64,000 bases of DNA, taken from positions 186,001-250,000 of the forward strand of contig JACKOK010000002.1 in assembly GCA_024234365.1 (NCBI GenBank), read 5' to 3'. Shown here in pieces: positions 17,220 to 25,637 of this stretch (the first letter of the stretch is position 1; the number at the start of each line of letters is the position of its first letter). Under the pieces are notes generated by a model. It searched no databases, was not told the origin of the DNA, and saw only the letters and a list, made by a program, of their open reading frames with translations. The position numbers and the translations under genes are program-made. The DNA is from Pseudomonadales bacterium (GTDB taxonomy: Bacteria > Pseudomonadota > Gammaproteobacteria > Pseudomonadales > Pseudohongiellaceae).

Positions 17220-18125
17220 CTACTTTCCCGGTTTGTCGGCACGCAGGCGTAGCAATGCCAGAAAGGCCTTGCTGGCATTGCTCAGTTGTCGTTGCCGGTG
17301 GTAAATGCAGTCCAGATTCCTGTGCAGGGTAATCGCTGGCGATTTTTCCTCTGTGAGTACAGTCAGGCGTGCGAGCGAGTCGTCACGCAACATGCTTTCC
17401 GGCAAGACTCCCCAGGCGTAGCCAGCAGAAATCAATGCCTTGATGGTTTCCAGGAAATTGGTGGACAGATTGATCTGAATATTCAGCCCGTAGCGCTTGA
17501 ACAGCTCCTCGACAAGCTGGGTGGTAAAGAAACGTTTTTCCGGCAATAGTGCCGGGTAGTGGCTGATTTCCTGCAGGCTGACTTGAGGCAGTTTGCTCAG
17601 GGGATGCTGGCGGGCGGTGACAAAATGCATGTGGTCCACCCAGATGGTTTCCGAGCAGATCTGCGTATCTTCCGCTGCCATTTCAGTAATGATGCCGAGA
17701 TCAAAATCACCGTGCAGAACAGCCGCATAGGCTTCGGCAGAATCGAGAAAGCGAATGTCCATTTCCACCTGGGGGTACTGTTCGGAATATTCCCGCAATA
17801 TCTGCGGCAGCCGGTGCAGGCCGATATGATGGCTGGTTACCAGTTTGAGCTGTCCGCGTACCTCGCCGGAAAGATCGGCGACCGCCTGTCTTGCCGTGTG
17901 CAGGGTATCCAGAATGTTGCGGGCATGTGGCAGCAGCGTGCGCCCTGCTTCGGTCAGGGTAACCTGGCGCCCCAGGCGATCAAACAAAAGGGAGTTGAGT
18001 TGTTCTTCCAGCAGATGAATGCGTTTGCTGATGGCGGGCTGCGTGATATGCAACTGCTCCGCGGCTGCGGAGAACGATTGATGCTCGGCAACGGCAACAA
18101 AGGCCTTCAGATTCTGCGTGTCCAT
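17220..18125 (-). CDS. LysR-type transcriptional regulator
   Basis: The 301-residue LysR regulator has an N-terminal winged HTH (AFVAVAEHQSFSAAAEQL, TQPAISKRIHLLEEQL) and a two-lobed effector domain from about residue 90. ATG 18125 is the standard LysR start (MDTQNLKAF); TTG further upstream is unlikely. It resembles CysB-unrelated regulators of small metabolic operons. Its target cannot be deduced: there is no divergent partner, since the upstream genes lie on the same strand. A plus-strand terminator hairpin lies 30 bases before its start. Confidence 0.88.
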   Translation of the reverse strand: MDTQNLKAFVAVAEHQSFSAAAEQLHITQPAISKRIHLLEEQLNSLLFDRLGRQVTLTEAGRTLLPHARNILDTLHTARQAVADLSGEVRGQLKLVTSHHIGLHRLPQILREYSEQYPQVEMDIRFLDSAEAYAAVLHGDFDLGIITEMAAEDTQICSETIWVDHMHFVTARQHPLSKLPQVSLQEISHYPALLPEKRFFTTQLVEELFKRYGLNIQINLSTNFLETIKALISAGYAWGVLPESMLRDDSLARLTVLTEEKSPAITLHRNLDCIYHRQRQLSNASKAFLALLRLRADKPGK

Positions 18126-18155
18126 GGCAGGACCATTCAAAGAGGCGGTAGGTCA

Positions 18156-18191
18156 GCGCCGCCGTAAAGAGGGAGGCGGCGCGTTTTTTTT
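18156..18191 (+). terminator. Intrinsic terminator facing the plus strand
   Basis: GCGCCGCC (18156-18163) pairs perfectly with GGCGGCGC (18175-18182), and eight consecutive T follow (18184-18191). The T run is on the plus strand, where no annotated gene ends. On the minus strand the same hairpin sits in the LysR leader without a T tail. It may block antisense transcription from the 17.2-18.1 kb region, or belong to an unannotated plus-strand RNA. Confidence 0.7.
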
Positions 18192-18195
18192 GCAA

Positions 18196-18372
18196 TCAGG
18201 CGCTGGTCTTGTGGCTCAGAACGATCTGGCGTGGCCCGCTGCTCGATGTTTGACCGCTGATTCCAGAGGGGATTTTCTGTACTTTGCCACCGGCTTTGAG
18301 AAAGGCTTCCACTTGCTCTGCCAGGTTGATGCGATGATCCGGTACGGGATCTTTCTTGGGTTTGCTTGCCAT
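18196..18372 (-). CDS. Small conserved protein of unknown function
   Basis: A basic 58-residue protein beginning MASKPKKDPVPDH, with the core LAEQVEAFLKAGGKVQKIPSGISGQ. I recall similar short proteins with an AEQVEAFL...IPxGxSGQ core in Pseudomonas, with no known role. No membrane segment or signal is visible. ATG 18372 has AGGAAAG upstream and a TATAAT box about 40 bases before it. It lies between the LysR gene and the XRE-type regulator, both on the same strand. Confidence 0.7.
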   Translation of the reverse strand: MASKPKKDPVPDHRINLAEQVEAFLKAGGKVQKIPSGISGQTSSSGPRQIVLSHKTSA

Positions 18373-18411
18373 AACGCTGACTTTCCTGATTTGTCGTGTA
18401 AAAAGTGGGCC

Positions 18412-18417
18412 ATTATA
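18412..18417 (-). promoter_or_regulatory. Consensus -10 box for the small protein gene
   Basis: On the minus strand TATAAT lies about 40 bases before the ATG at 18372. The -35 region is weak (TTTTCG at 17 bases spacing), so the assignment rests on the perfect -10 box and its position. Confidence 0.45.
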
Positions 18418-18484
18418 CACAACTATGACCCTGCCGAAAACGACAGGGCCGGCGTCAGCGTCTGTTCAGTGTCCGGTGCTGGGA

Positions 18485-18778
18485 TCAACCCGCGTTGCGA
18501 CGACGCTTGCGGATGAAGTAGTCAGATTGCGCATCGGCGGGCAGATTACCCAGCAGCTCATCCAGAGAAACCTTGTAGATAACGCGGATCTTGGCCAGCA
18601 GCTCAAGCTCCAGATGGCAGCCGTAATCTCTTGAGGTTTCAATATCTTCGAGCTGTTTTCGGGAAACGCCGAGAAGCTTGGAGCCTTCTGTCATCGAGTA
18701 GCCGGCATCCAGGCGCAGACGACGGATGCGTTCTTTGACATGGATGGACAGAGGCGAGAACTTGAGTTGATCGGACAT
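18485..18778 (-). CDS. XRE-family helix-turn-helix regulator
   Basis: The 97-residue protein has a central HTH_3-type domain (about 14-70): KERIRRLRLDAGYSMTEGSKL, then LGVSRKQLEDIETSR as the recognition helix region. The C-terminus is very basic (IRKRRRNAG). The target is unknown. Three palindromic segments lie in the 65 bases upstream of its start, which would suit autoregulation. It lies downstream of metR on the same strand, separated by 138 bases with its own promoter-like sequence. Confidence 0.8.
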   Translation of the reverse strand: MSDQLKFSPLSIHVKERIRRLRLDAGYSMTEGSKLLGVSRKQLEDIETSRDYGCHLELELLAKIRVIYKVSLDELLGNLPADAQSDYFIRKRRRNAG

Positions 18779-18804
18779 GTTAAAAGACTTCTGCTAATTA
18801 ATAG

Positions 18805-18845
18805 ATGCGCGCATTAAGGGCGTGCGCGAATGAAACTGCATTCGC
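18805..18845 (-). promoter_or_regulatory. Palindromes upstream of the XRE-type regulator
   Basis: ATGCGCGCAT (18805-18814) is a perfect 10-base palindrome. GCGAATG (18826-18832) and CATTCGC (18839-18845) form a perfect inverted repeat with a 6-base spacer. On the minus strand, TTGACC about 40-60 bases further upstream may be a -35 box. These are good operator candidates for the adjacent XRE protein; no binding is shown. Confidence 0.45.
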
Positions 18846-18916
18846 ACAGATAATATCATCATGCCATCACATATTGCCAAGGTCAATTTTTGATCGTTAA
18901 GTTGGCCGATGGAGCG

Positions 18917-19831
18917 TCAGGCGGGACTGATGCCTTTGAGGGTTTTGAAGCAGGTTTCCCTGGCAATGCGGACGAATTCCCGCAGGTAGGGGGCCTGATG
19001 CTGTTCTTCCCGCAGAGCGAGATACAACGTGGAGTGCAGCCCCTCCTCCCCCAGTGTCAGAGCGCTCACATGCCCGCCGGCCAGATAGGGGGCCAGCGCC
19101 CAGTTCGGCAGGGCGCACACGCCGCGCCCGCTCGCCACGAGCTGGATCATCATCAGGGTCAGCTCTGCTGTGCGTACCCCCAGGGGCTGAACATCGGCGG
19201 GGTTGAGGAAATGGGTGAAGATGTCCAGGCGTTGCTGATCCACCGGGTAGGTAATCAGGGTCTCGTCACGCAAGGCCTCGGGGGACACGTTCTTAGTCGT
19301 CGCCAGGGGGTGGGTGTTGGCGACGGCGAGCAGGATCTCGAAGCGGAACAGCGCTTCGTAGTGAATGCCGGCAATGGCCTGGGGTTCCGAGGTGATGACG
19401 GCATCCAGGCGGCCTTTCTGCAGGGCCGGCAGGGGCACAAAGTTGAATGCGGTGCTCAGGTCCAGTTCCACATCGCGCCAGTGATTGCGGTATTCATTGA
19501 TCGCCGGCATCAACCAGTCAAAGCAGCTGTGGCACTCGATAGCGATGTGCAGACGGCCGGTCTGCCCGCCCGCGAAGCGCTCCAGGTCCCGCTCCGTTGC
19601 CGTCATCAAGGGCAAGACACTGCGCGCTGTTTCCAGTATGCGCTCGCCCGCCGCAGTCAGGCGTAGGGGGCGGGATTTGCGTATAAACAGGCGGACGCCA
19701 AGGCGTGACTCGATCTCCTTGATCTGGTGTGACAGGGCCGACTGGGTGAGAAAGAGCTTCTCGGCAGCCATGACCAGGCTGCCCTGATCGGCAATTGCGG
19801 CGATCGTCTTGAGGTGTTTGATTTCCAGCAT
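18917..19831 (-). CDS. metR: LysR-type regulator, MetR-like
   Basis: The 304-residue protein matches MetR, the homocysteine-responsive activator of methionine synthesis genes. It has the N-terminal MLEIKHLKTIAAI, the HTH core FLTQSALSHQIKEIE, the effector-domain hallmark IAIECHSCFDWLMPAI around 104-119, and GVCALPNWAL near 243. I recall the same IECHSC and ALPxW signatures in E. coli MetR. No metE lies next to it here; the nearest methionine genes are metX-metW about 17 kb away. A large cyclase-like gene lies 41 bases upstream on the same strand, so the two may be cotranscribed. Confidence 0.88.
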   Translation of the reverse strand: MLEIKHLKTIAAIADQGSLVMAAEKLFLTQSALSHQIKEIESRLGVRLFIRKSRPLRLTAAGERILETARSVLPLMTATERDLERFAGGQTGRLHIAIECHSCFDWLMPAINEYRNHWRDVELDLSTAFNFVPLPALQKGRLDAVITSEPQAIAGIHYEALFRFEILLAVANTHPLATTKNVSPEALRDETLITYPVDQQRLDIFTHFLNPADVQPLGVRTAELTLMMIQLVASGRGVCALPNWALAPYLAGGHVSALTLGEEGLHSTLYLALREEQHQAPYLREFVRIARETCFKTLKGISPA

Positions 19832-19872
19832 GGCGCCTTCCCTGTCAGAGGTGGTCGCGGGCAGCCCGGGGT

Positions 19873-22155
19873 TCAGGGTGCCGATTTAGTGATCTGCGCA
19901 ATCAGTTTACGGTTGGTGACCACTTCATAAAAGTGTTCTCCCGAGGTATGTCCAGGCACCGGAGCGTTGTCCTGCCATAGCCCTACCTGCCCTTCGCGAA
20001 TCACCAGGTCGTGGCTCTTGCCCGACACATCGGGATATTTGCCGACATGCAGGACGACGGCGTTGCCATTGATGCGTACTGTCAGGCGTTTCAGGATGAT
20101 TTCCTGCTGCAGCTTCCCGAAACCAGCCGCGTCCAGCAGGATGCCGTTCACATTGTAGCGGATGGTGTTCTGGCCCTTTTCGCCGCGTTCATTTTCCCCT
20201 TCGGCCAGAGCAAATACCTCCACATTGAAGACACCGCCCTCCAGCAGGCGGCGCAGCTTCCAGGTGCAGGAGGACAGCCGGTCAGCCTTGCCGATGGCGC
20301 CGGAGATCATGATGGGTTTGTCTTCGTCATACAGATACAGAGGAGCAGAGTCGGCATAGCACAGGCCGATGCCCAGTTCGAGCTTGGGCAGGCCCATCTG
20401 CTCGGAGTAGCGGTTGTTGGCGTGCACCACGTTCAGCATGGAGCGGGCCAGGCCACAGGCACGGGCCACGGCAAACCACTGCTGGGGGGATTTCTCGTGC
20501 TCCAGCAGGCTGAGGATGACGGCATCGCCCTCGATAAACACCTTGTTGGCTCCGTAGATGGGCAATAACTGGTTGATCGGGCTGAAGAAACGCAGGCTGA
20601 AATAGGAGGCAGGGTTGAGTGATTTGTTCTGCAGCTCCTCGGTCACCGTGGTGGAGCCACGCACATCGGCCTTGATGATGGCGTGATGAACGATGCGGTC
20701 CTCGTCGTCCTGGCGTTCGCTGTCCGTGAGCAGGGCGTAGAGCGTGCCGGCCTCGCGGGAAAGTTTGAGTTCCTCGTCCCGGCGCAGAATCTTCACGCGA
20801 TTGAAGGCGCGATGCGCGAGGCGGTAATACTTCAGGTGGCGGCGGAAGCGGCTGATGTCCTGCACAATGGCCAGTGTGCTTTCCAGCCTGCGGGGCCCGG
20901 CCTCCATCTTGATGTCGCCGATGGCGATGGTGAACTGCTTCAATTGGGCCTCGGTAAAGGGCTTGGCATTCTGGCTGCGGCTTTGCAGCTTCTTCAGGTC
21001 GATCTGGCCTGCCAGATACTGGCAGAGCAGCTTGCCTTCGGTTTGCTCCGCCAGTGTGGAGGACCACAGGCGTTTGACGTGGCGGGAGGCGATCAGGAGT
21101 TTGAATATGCCCTTTTTCTGCAGTTCGCGGGCGATAGAGCTGACGATACGGCTGCGCTGCTTCAATTGCCCGCGGGCTTTCCACCAGGCTCCGAAGCCGG
21201 ATTCCCGCCGCAGCTCCTGTAATGCTCTCTGCTGTCGCTCGATATCGAACAGCAGCGCCAGATTTCCGGGGGTGTCCAGCCAGGAAAATTCCTCGTCGAG
21301 TACACGCTGGCTGTCCACTGCCATGCCCATGAATTTCTGGGTCTGGAACAGCCCTCCCAGTTCGTCGTACAGCTCGGGTGTCCCGCTGGCAGGGATGAAC
21401 AGCGGGGCTATATTCAGCTGGGGCATCTGTGCGCCCAGCAATTTTTCGATATCCGCATTGAGTGTGTTGAAGCCGGCGTCTTCCGCATCACCCCCCCACA
21501 GCCGGTACTGATCGATCAGAAAGGCCGGGGCGCCGGGATCGCTGGTGAACAGCATCGGGTTCAGGCGCAGGTCGAGCGCATCGTGTTCCTGCAGTGGCAG
21601 ATACTGCAGGCGAATATCCCGTAACTGCCGGGTCTCGACCCGCTCCAGTTGCGCGAAAATCTGGCTGTTGACTGTCAGCAGCAGGGCATCGTAATTGCGC
21701 TGCAGCCAGAACAGGCGCTGGTTGGTGCTCAGGGCATCGGCAGAGGAGCGTTCCTGGGACTCGGTGGACGCTTCCTTGAGTTCGTCGATACTGGTGTCGA
21801 GCAGCCCTTGGGTCGTGGCCAGAATGGACTTGAGCAGGGCGAATTCCAGCAGGCGCACGCTGTCGACGCTCAGGTCTGTCTTGACCCGGTGAATCAGTCC
21901 GGTCATCACGTCCAGGTAGCTGGCTCGCAACGGGTTGAAGAGATTGCTGTCCAAGGCCTGGGGGTTCTGGGAGATCGCGTGTTGCAGCAGGGTGCTGGCC
22001 AGGCGGCGGACATCCCCCGTGAATTTCGGGCTCATGCGCACATCGACGTGGTAGTTGTCTACGCCCCGGCGCAGGTCCGAAAGATCGATGTGCAGGGGGG
22101 GCAGGACACGAAGCGCATCTGCGCCGGCCTGCACTGTGGAGCTGGTGTCGGTCAC
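19873..22155 (-). CDS. Large protein with divergent class III nucleotidyl-cyclase-like domain
   Basis: About 760 residues from GTG 22155, chosen because AGGAGG lies eight bases upstream; ATG 22212 lacks a ribosome site. Residues 1 to ~470 are alpha-helical, unrecognised, with no membrane segment. From ~490 the order of motifs resembles a class III cyclase: IIKADVRGST with Asp497, EGDAVILSL with Asp544 (47 residues later, close to the usual metal-Asp spacing), LGIGLCYAD near 593 and ISGAIGKADRLSS near 617, equivalent to the G-x-x-VN-x-A-x-R-L segment. About 130 further residues follow. Whether it makes cAMP, cGMP or nothing is unknown. It shares a strand with metR, 41 bases downstream. Confidence 0.75.
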   Translation of the reverse strand: MTDTSSTVQAGADALRVLPPLHIDLSDLRRGVDNYHVDVRMSPKFTGDVRRLASTLLQHAISQNPQALDSNLFNPLRASYLDVMTGLIHRVKTDLSVDSVRLLEFALLKSILATTQGLLDTSIDELKEASTESQERSSADALSTNQRLFWLQRNYDALLLTVNSQIFAQLERVETRQLRDIRLQYLPLQEHDALDLRLNPMLFTSDPGAPAFLIDQYRLWGGDAEDAGFNTLNADIEKLLGAQMPQLNIAPLFIPASGTPELYDELGGLFQTQKFMGMAVDSQRVLDEEFSWLDTPGNLALLFDIERQQRALQELRRESGFGAWWKARGQLKQRSRIVSSIARELQKKGIFKLLIASRHVKRLWSSTLAEQTEGKLLCQYLAGQIDLKKLQSRSQNAKPFTEAQLKQFTIAIGDIKMEAGPRRLESTLAIVQDISRFRRHLKYYRLAHRAFNRVKILRRDEELKLSREAGTLYALLTDSERQDDEDRIVHHAIIKADVRGSTTVTEELQNKSLNPASYFSLRFFSPINQLLPIYGANKVFIEGDAVILSLLEHEKSPQQWFAVARACGLARSMLNVVHANNRYSEQMGLPKLELGIGLCYADSAPLYLYDEDKPIMISGAIGKADRLSSCTWKLRRLLEGGVFNVEVFALAEGENERGEKGQNTIRYNVNGILLDAAGFGKLQQEIILKRLTVRINGNAVVLHVGKYPDVSGKSHDLVIREGQVGLWQDNAPVPGHTSGEHFYEVVTNRKLIAQITKSAP

Positions 22156-22356
22156 GTCGCCGGCCTCCTGGAGTTGAGGGGGAATTATATGCGGATTTGC
22201 GCCGCTGGCCATGCCCCTGAATCAGGGCCGGGATTCCCCTGCCCTGGAGCGCTTTGGGGCCCCAGGCGGCATTGTAGGCAAGGATGCACCCCTGTGGTAT
22301 CGTCGCCACACCATGACGGGATCGTCTTCACAAATAACAACAGTAGAGGTGAGATC

Positions 22357-23535
22357 ATGAATCAGGACCGCCCGGAAGATCCACAGCGCAGAAAGCTGCT
22401 TCAAGGTGCCGCAAAAACAGGGGCTATTGCCCTGGGAGCCACCGCTATCCCGGGTTGGATGATGCCGGCCCTGGCACAGGGAGAGGTGGAAATTCCTTTC
22501 TCCGATGTCCCCGACACCTTCCGGGTGTTGCCGGTACGGCCGGGTGCCACGCATTTCCTGGATACCAGCAAGATCGACAGCTTCTACACGGACAATGACG
22601 ATTTCTATCTCGTGCAGCATTACAGCCAGCCCGACATCGATCCGGCCTCTTATCAGCTGCGTGTCACCGGCATGGTCAATCGCGAACTGAGCTTTAACCT
22701 GGATCAGCTGCGGGCGCGGCCGAATATCCAGAAGGACGTGGGCTTTGAGTGCGGTGGCAACGGCGGCCGCATGTTCCACGGGCTCATCGGCAACGCCAAC
22801 TGGCGCGGTGTCAGTCTGCGGGACATTCTGCAGGAGGCCGGCATTCAGCCGGGTGCCAAGGAGATTGTCTTCTTCGGCGGGGATGCGGGTGAGGAGGAAA
22901 TTCGTGGGCGCAAGGTGCCGACCACCTTCGCCCGCAGCCTGTCCATCGAGGACGCGATGAGCGAGCACAATATGCTGGCCTTCGAGATGAACGGAGAGCC
23001 CCTGCCCCATTTCCACGGCAAGCCGGTACGTCTGCTGGTGCCAGGCTGGTACGGCGTGGCCAACGTGAAGTGGCTGACCCAGATTCATGTGCAGGATACC
23101 CGCTACATGGGCCGGTTCATGGGCCGTGATTATGTCACCCTGAAGCGGGAAATGGTGGGAGGGCAGGAGCGCTGGGTGGAAAATTCGGTCACCCGCATGA
23201 ACCTCAAATCCGTCATCACCCGCGTGACCCGCAACGGTTCCCGCCATACCGTCACGGGCTTTGTGCTGAATGACGGCACGCCCATCCGCAGCATTGAGGT
23301 CAAAATTGACGATGGTCCCTGGCAGCAGGCCGCGATAGATCCTGCCTCCTCCCAGTTCACCTGGAAACTGTTCAGCTTTGACTGGCAGGGTGCAACGCCT
23401 GGCGAGCACCGGCTGGTCTCCCGGGTGACGGATATCAATGGCAAGGTTCAACTGCCGCAGGATCAATTGCCCGAACGCGTCAGCTACTGGGAAGAGTTCG
23501 GCCAGTTCCCGCGCACAATCACGCTGGGTGCCTGA
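22357..23535 (+). CDS. Sulfite oxidase-family molybdopterin enzyme
   Basis: The 392-residue protein has a Tat signal (R11-R12 in QRRKLLQGAAK, hydrophobic stretch to AMA-like PALAQ at ~41), so it is periplasmic. The oxidoreductase domain carries the Mo-ligand Cys132 in FECGGNGGRMF, then WRGVSLRDIL and a C-terminal Mo-cofactor dimerisation domain (from ~275, with VKIDDGPWQ and FTWKLFSFDW). It resembles SorA/SoxC-type sulfite or sulfane-sulfur dehydrogenases. No cytochrome partner is adjacent, so the electron acceptor is unknown. AGAGGTGAG precedes the ATG. Confidence 0.88.
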   Translation: MNQDRPEDPQRRKLLQGAAKTGAIALGATAIPGWMMPALAQGEVEIPFSDVPDTFRVLPVRPGATHFLDTSKIDSFYTDNDDFYLVQHYSQPDIDPASYQLRVTGMVNRELSFNLDQLRARPNIQKDVGFECGGNGGRMFHGLIGNANWRGVSLRDILQEAGIQPGAKEIVFFGGDAGEEEIRGRKVPTTFARSLSIEDAMSEHNMLAFEMNGEPLPHFHGKPVRLLVPGWYGVANVKWLTQIHVQDTRYMGRFMGRDYVTLKREMVGGQERWVENSVTRMNLKSVITRVTRNGSRHTVTGFVLNDGTPIRSIEVKIDDGPWQQAAIDPASSQFTWKLFSFDWQGATPGEHRLVSRVTDINGKVQLPQDQLPERVSYWEEFGQFPRTITLGA

Positions 23536-23561
23536 GGGGCACGACACAGGGAGAGCAACAC

Positions 23562-24083
23562 GTGGCAACCTATCTGGTACTGACCATCATCGGTGACGAC
23601 AAACCAGGCCTGGTGGGCCTGCTGTCGGAGACCATATCCCGGCACTCGGGCAACTGGCTGGAAAGCAATATGTCCCATCTGGCCGGCAAGTTCGCGGGCA
23701 TTCTGCGTGTCAGCGTGGGCGATGACGAGGCCGATGCCCTGGTGGCCGATCTGCAGGGCCTGTCCTCCGTGCTCAAGCTGGTGGTGGAGAAGGTCAGTAT
23801 GGCCGAGCCTGCACCGCGTCAGCGCTCCCTGCGTCTGACGCTGGTAGGCAATGACCGGCCTGGCATCGTGCGCGAGATCTCGCGGGCACTGGCACAGGCC
23901 GGGGTCAATGTGGAAGAGCTGACAACCCAGATCAGCAGTGCTCCGATGTCCGGCGAGCCGCTGTTTCAGGCGCAGGCGGAACTCAAGGTGCCCATGGATC
24001 TGGACAGCGCGGCCTTGCAGGGGCGGTTGGAGCAACTGGCGGATGACCTGATCGTTGAGATCAGCCTGGCGTCCATCGGCTAG
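23562..24083 (+). CDS. GcvR-like double ACT-domain regulator
   Basis: In 173 residues the protein carries two ACT domains, at about 5-75 (LTIIGDDKPGLVGLLSETI) and 88-165 (LTLVGNDRPGIVREIS). This is the architecture of GcvR, the glycine-sensing partner of GcvA that controls gcvTHP in E. coli. The start is GTG with GGGAG upstream. No gcvA is visible, and the gcv operon is 16 kb away, so the regulatory link is inference. The gene converges with the HAD phosphatase across a perfect inverted repeat. Confidence 0.85.
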   Translation: MATYLVLTIIGDDKPGLVGLLSETISRHSGNWLESNMSHLAGKFAGILRVSVGDDEADALVADLQGLSSVLKLVVEKVSMAEPAPRQRSLRLTLVGNDRPGIVREISRALAQAGVNVEELTTQISSAPMSGEPLFQAQAELKVPMDLDSAALQGRLEQLADDLIVEISLASIG

Positions 24084-24112
24084 GATTATTCCGGCCGAAC
24101 GATGTGTTGAGC

Positions 24113-24186
24113 GAAAATCGCCTGCAGGGCAGGCTCCTACAAGGGGCAAAAACCCTCCGTAGGAGCCTGCCCTGCAGGCGATTTTC
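24113..24186. repeat. Perfect 28-bp inverted repeat (REP doublet)
   Basis: Arms 24113-24140 and 24159-24186 are exact reverse complements (core GTAGGAGCCTGCCCTGCAGG) around an 18-base spacer that itself can pair GGG with CCC. It lies between two converging genes, ending two bases before the HAD-gene stop codon, and shares its core with the element at 2951-2976. It probably acts as a two-way transcription end or mRNA 3' stabiliser. Confidence 0.85.
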
Positions 24187-24188
24187 AC

Positions 24189-24860
24189 TCAGCGCAGAGA
24201 GATGATGTCCCAGCCGCGTGTCTGGGCGATGCCCCGCAGGGTGTCGTCCGGGTCCACCGCGATGGCTCTGCCCGCCTGCTCCATCAGCGGCAGATCGTTG
24301 AAGGAGTCGCTGTAAAAGATACTGCCCTCAAGGCTCAGCGGGTTCGTTTCGCGGGCATTCCATTGTTCCAGCCAGCGCTTGAGATTGTGCACCTTGCCTT
24401 CCTGGAAGTTCGGTGTGCCCAGTACATGTCCGGTATAGACATCTCCCTCCATTTCCAGATCGGTGGCAATCAGTGCATCCACGCCCAGGCGCGCGGCAAT
24501 CGGTTCGGTGACGAAACGGTTGGTGGCGGTCATGATCAGGCAGTAATCGCCCTGGTCGCGGTGTCGGCGCAGCAGAGCCTCGGCGGCGGGCAGCATCATG
24601 GGTTCCACGAAGGCCTGCATGAAGCGCTGGTGCAGGGCATCGCGCTCCTGGCGTGACATGCCGCGCACGGCGGCGATGGCAAACTCGGTGTAGGCGATCA
24701 TGTCCAGGCCGCCATTTTTGTACTGTTGATAAAAGGCATCGTTGCGGGCCTTGTGCTCTACGGGATCGACAAGAGACTGGCTGATCAGGAAGTCACCAAA
24801 GGCATGGTCACTGTCGCCGCCAAGCAGCGTGTTGTCGAGGTCGAAAATGGCCAGGGCCAT
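24189..24860 (-). CDS. HAD-superfamily (subclass IB) phosphatase
   Basis: The 223-residue phosphatase of the SerB-like IB group has motif I IFDLDNTLL (nucleophile D7, acid D9), motif II MTATNRF and motif III/IV YSDSFNDLPLM. ATG 24860 was chosen because motif I must be near the N-terminus. Pseudomonas aeruginosa has a comparable phosphatase gene beside rppH. Substrate unproven; histidinol-phosphate or phosphoserine are possible. It is divergent from rppH. Confidence 0.9.
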   Translation of the reverse strand: MALAIFDLDNTLLGGDSDHAFGDFLISQSLVDPVEHKARNDAFYQQYKNGGLDMIAYTEFAIAAVRGMSRQERDALHQRFMQAFVEPMMLPAAEALLRRHRDQGDYCLIMTATNRFVTEPIAARLGVDALIATDLEMEGDVYTGHVLGTPNFQEGKVHNLKRWLEQWNARETNPLSLEGSIFYSDSFNDLPLMEQAGRAIAVDPDDTLRGIAQTRGWDIISLR

Positions 24861-25017
24861 GGGGTTACTCCTGTGCGGTGCTCGGAAAAAACGCGCCATT
24901 ATACCGGGTTGCGTTCGCTTCGCGAGGGCACAGGGCGACGAGAGCAGGCCGTTGAATACCTTGCGTGACCTGTGAAACAATGCCGGGGATCGTTTTTGAG
25001 AAGGGCAGCTTGTACAG

Positions 25018-25503
25018 ATGATTGATTCGCGGGGTTTCAGGCCGAATGTCGGCATCATCATCTGCAATGACAAGGGCCAGCTTTTGTGGGCCAAACGTAT
25101 TGGTCAGGATGCCTGGCAGTTTCCGCAGGGCGGCATTCGTCATGGTGAACGTCTGCATCAGGCGCTTTACCGGGAACTGAAGGAAGAGGTGGGGCTGGAG
25201 CCCTCGGATGTAGAGATCATCTCCTCCACCCGGGGCTGGCTGTATTACCAGCTGCCGAAAAACCTCATCCGTCAGCACTCCAGCCCGGTCTGCATCGGGC
25301 AGAAACAGAAGTGGTATCTGCTGAGCCTGCGTTCGGACGAATCGAAAATCGATCTGGTGTCCAACAGCACCCCGGAATTTGATGACTGGCAATGGGTCAG
25401 TTTCTGGTACCCTCTGAGCCAGGTGATTGACTTCAAGCGTGAGGTTTATCGTCAGGCTCTGAAAGAACTGCTTGCGCCAATGAACCAGTTTCTGCGCAAC
25501 TGA
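25018..25503 (+). CDS. rppH: RNA pyrophosphohydrolase
   Basis: The 161-residue Nudix hydrolase removes pyrophosphate from the 5' end of mRNAs to begin RNase E decay. The Nudix box runs from G39 (GIRHGE) to REL.EEVG at 52-59, and the N-terminal IDSRGFRPNVGIIICN and the WQFPQGG motif are typical RppH. It lies upstream of ptsP on the same strand, the usual rppH-ptsP arrangement. Confidence 0.96.
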   Translation: MIDSRGFRPNVGIIICNDKGQLLWAKRIGQDAWQFPQGGIRHGERLHQALYRELKEEVGLEPSDVEIISSTRGWLYYQLPKNLIRQHSSPVCIGQKQKWYLLSLRSDESKIDLVSNSTPEFDDWQWVSFWYPLSQVIDFKREVYRQALKELLAPMNQFLRN

Positions 25504-25637
25504 CACTGGTCCGCCGCTTCCCGCCTTTTGTGCGTCCACTCGGGTTGATACAGCGCTTGAGAGAATAACGGTACCCGGTATGGGGAGCAGGTGGCCGCTG
25601 ACGGCTGCCTGATAACAACGATAATGGTGGGATACAA

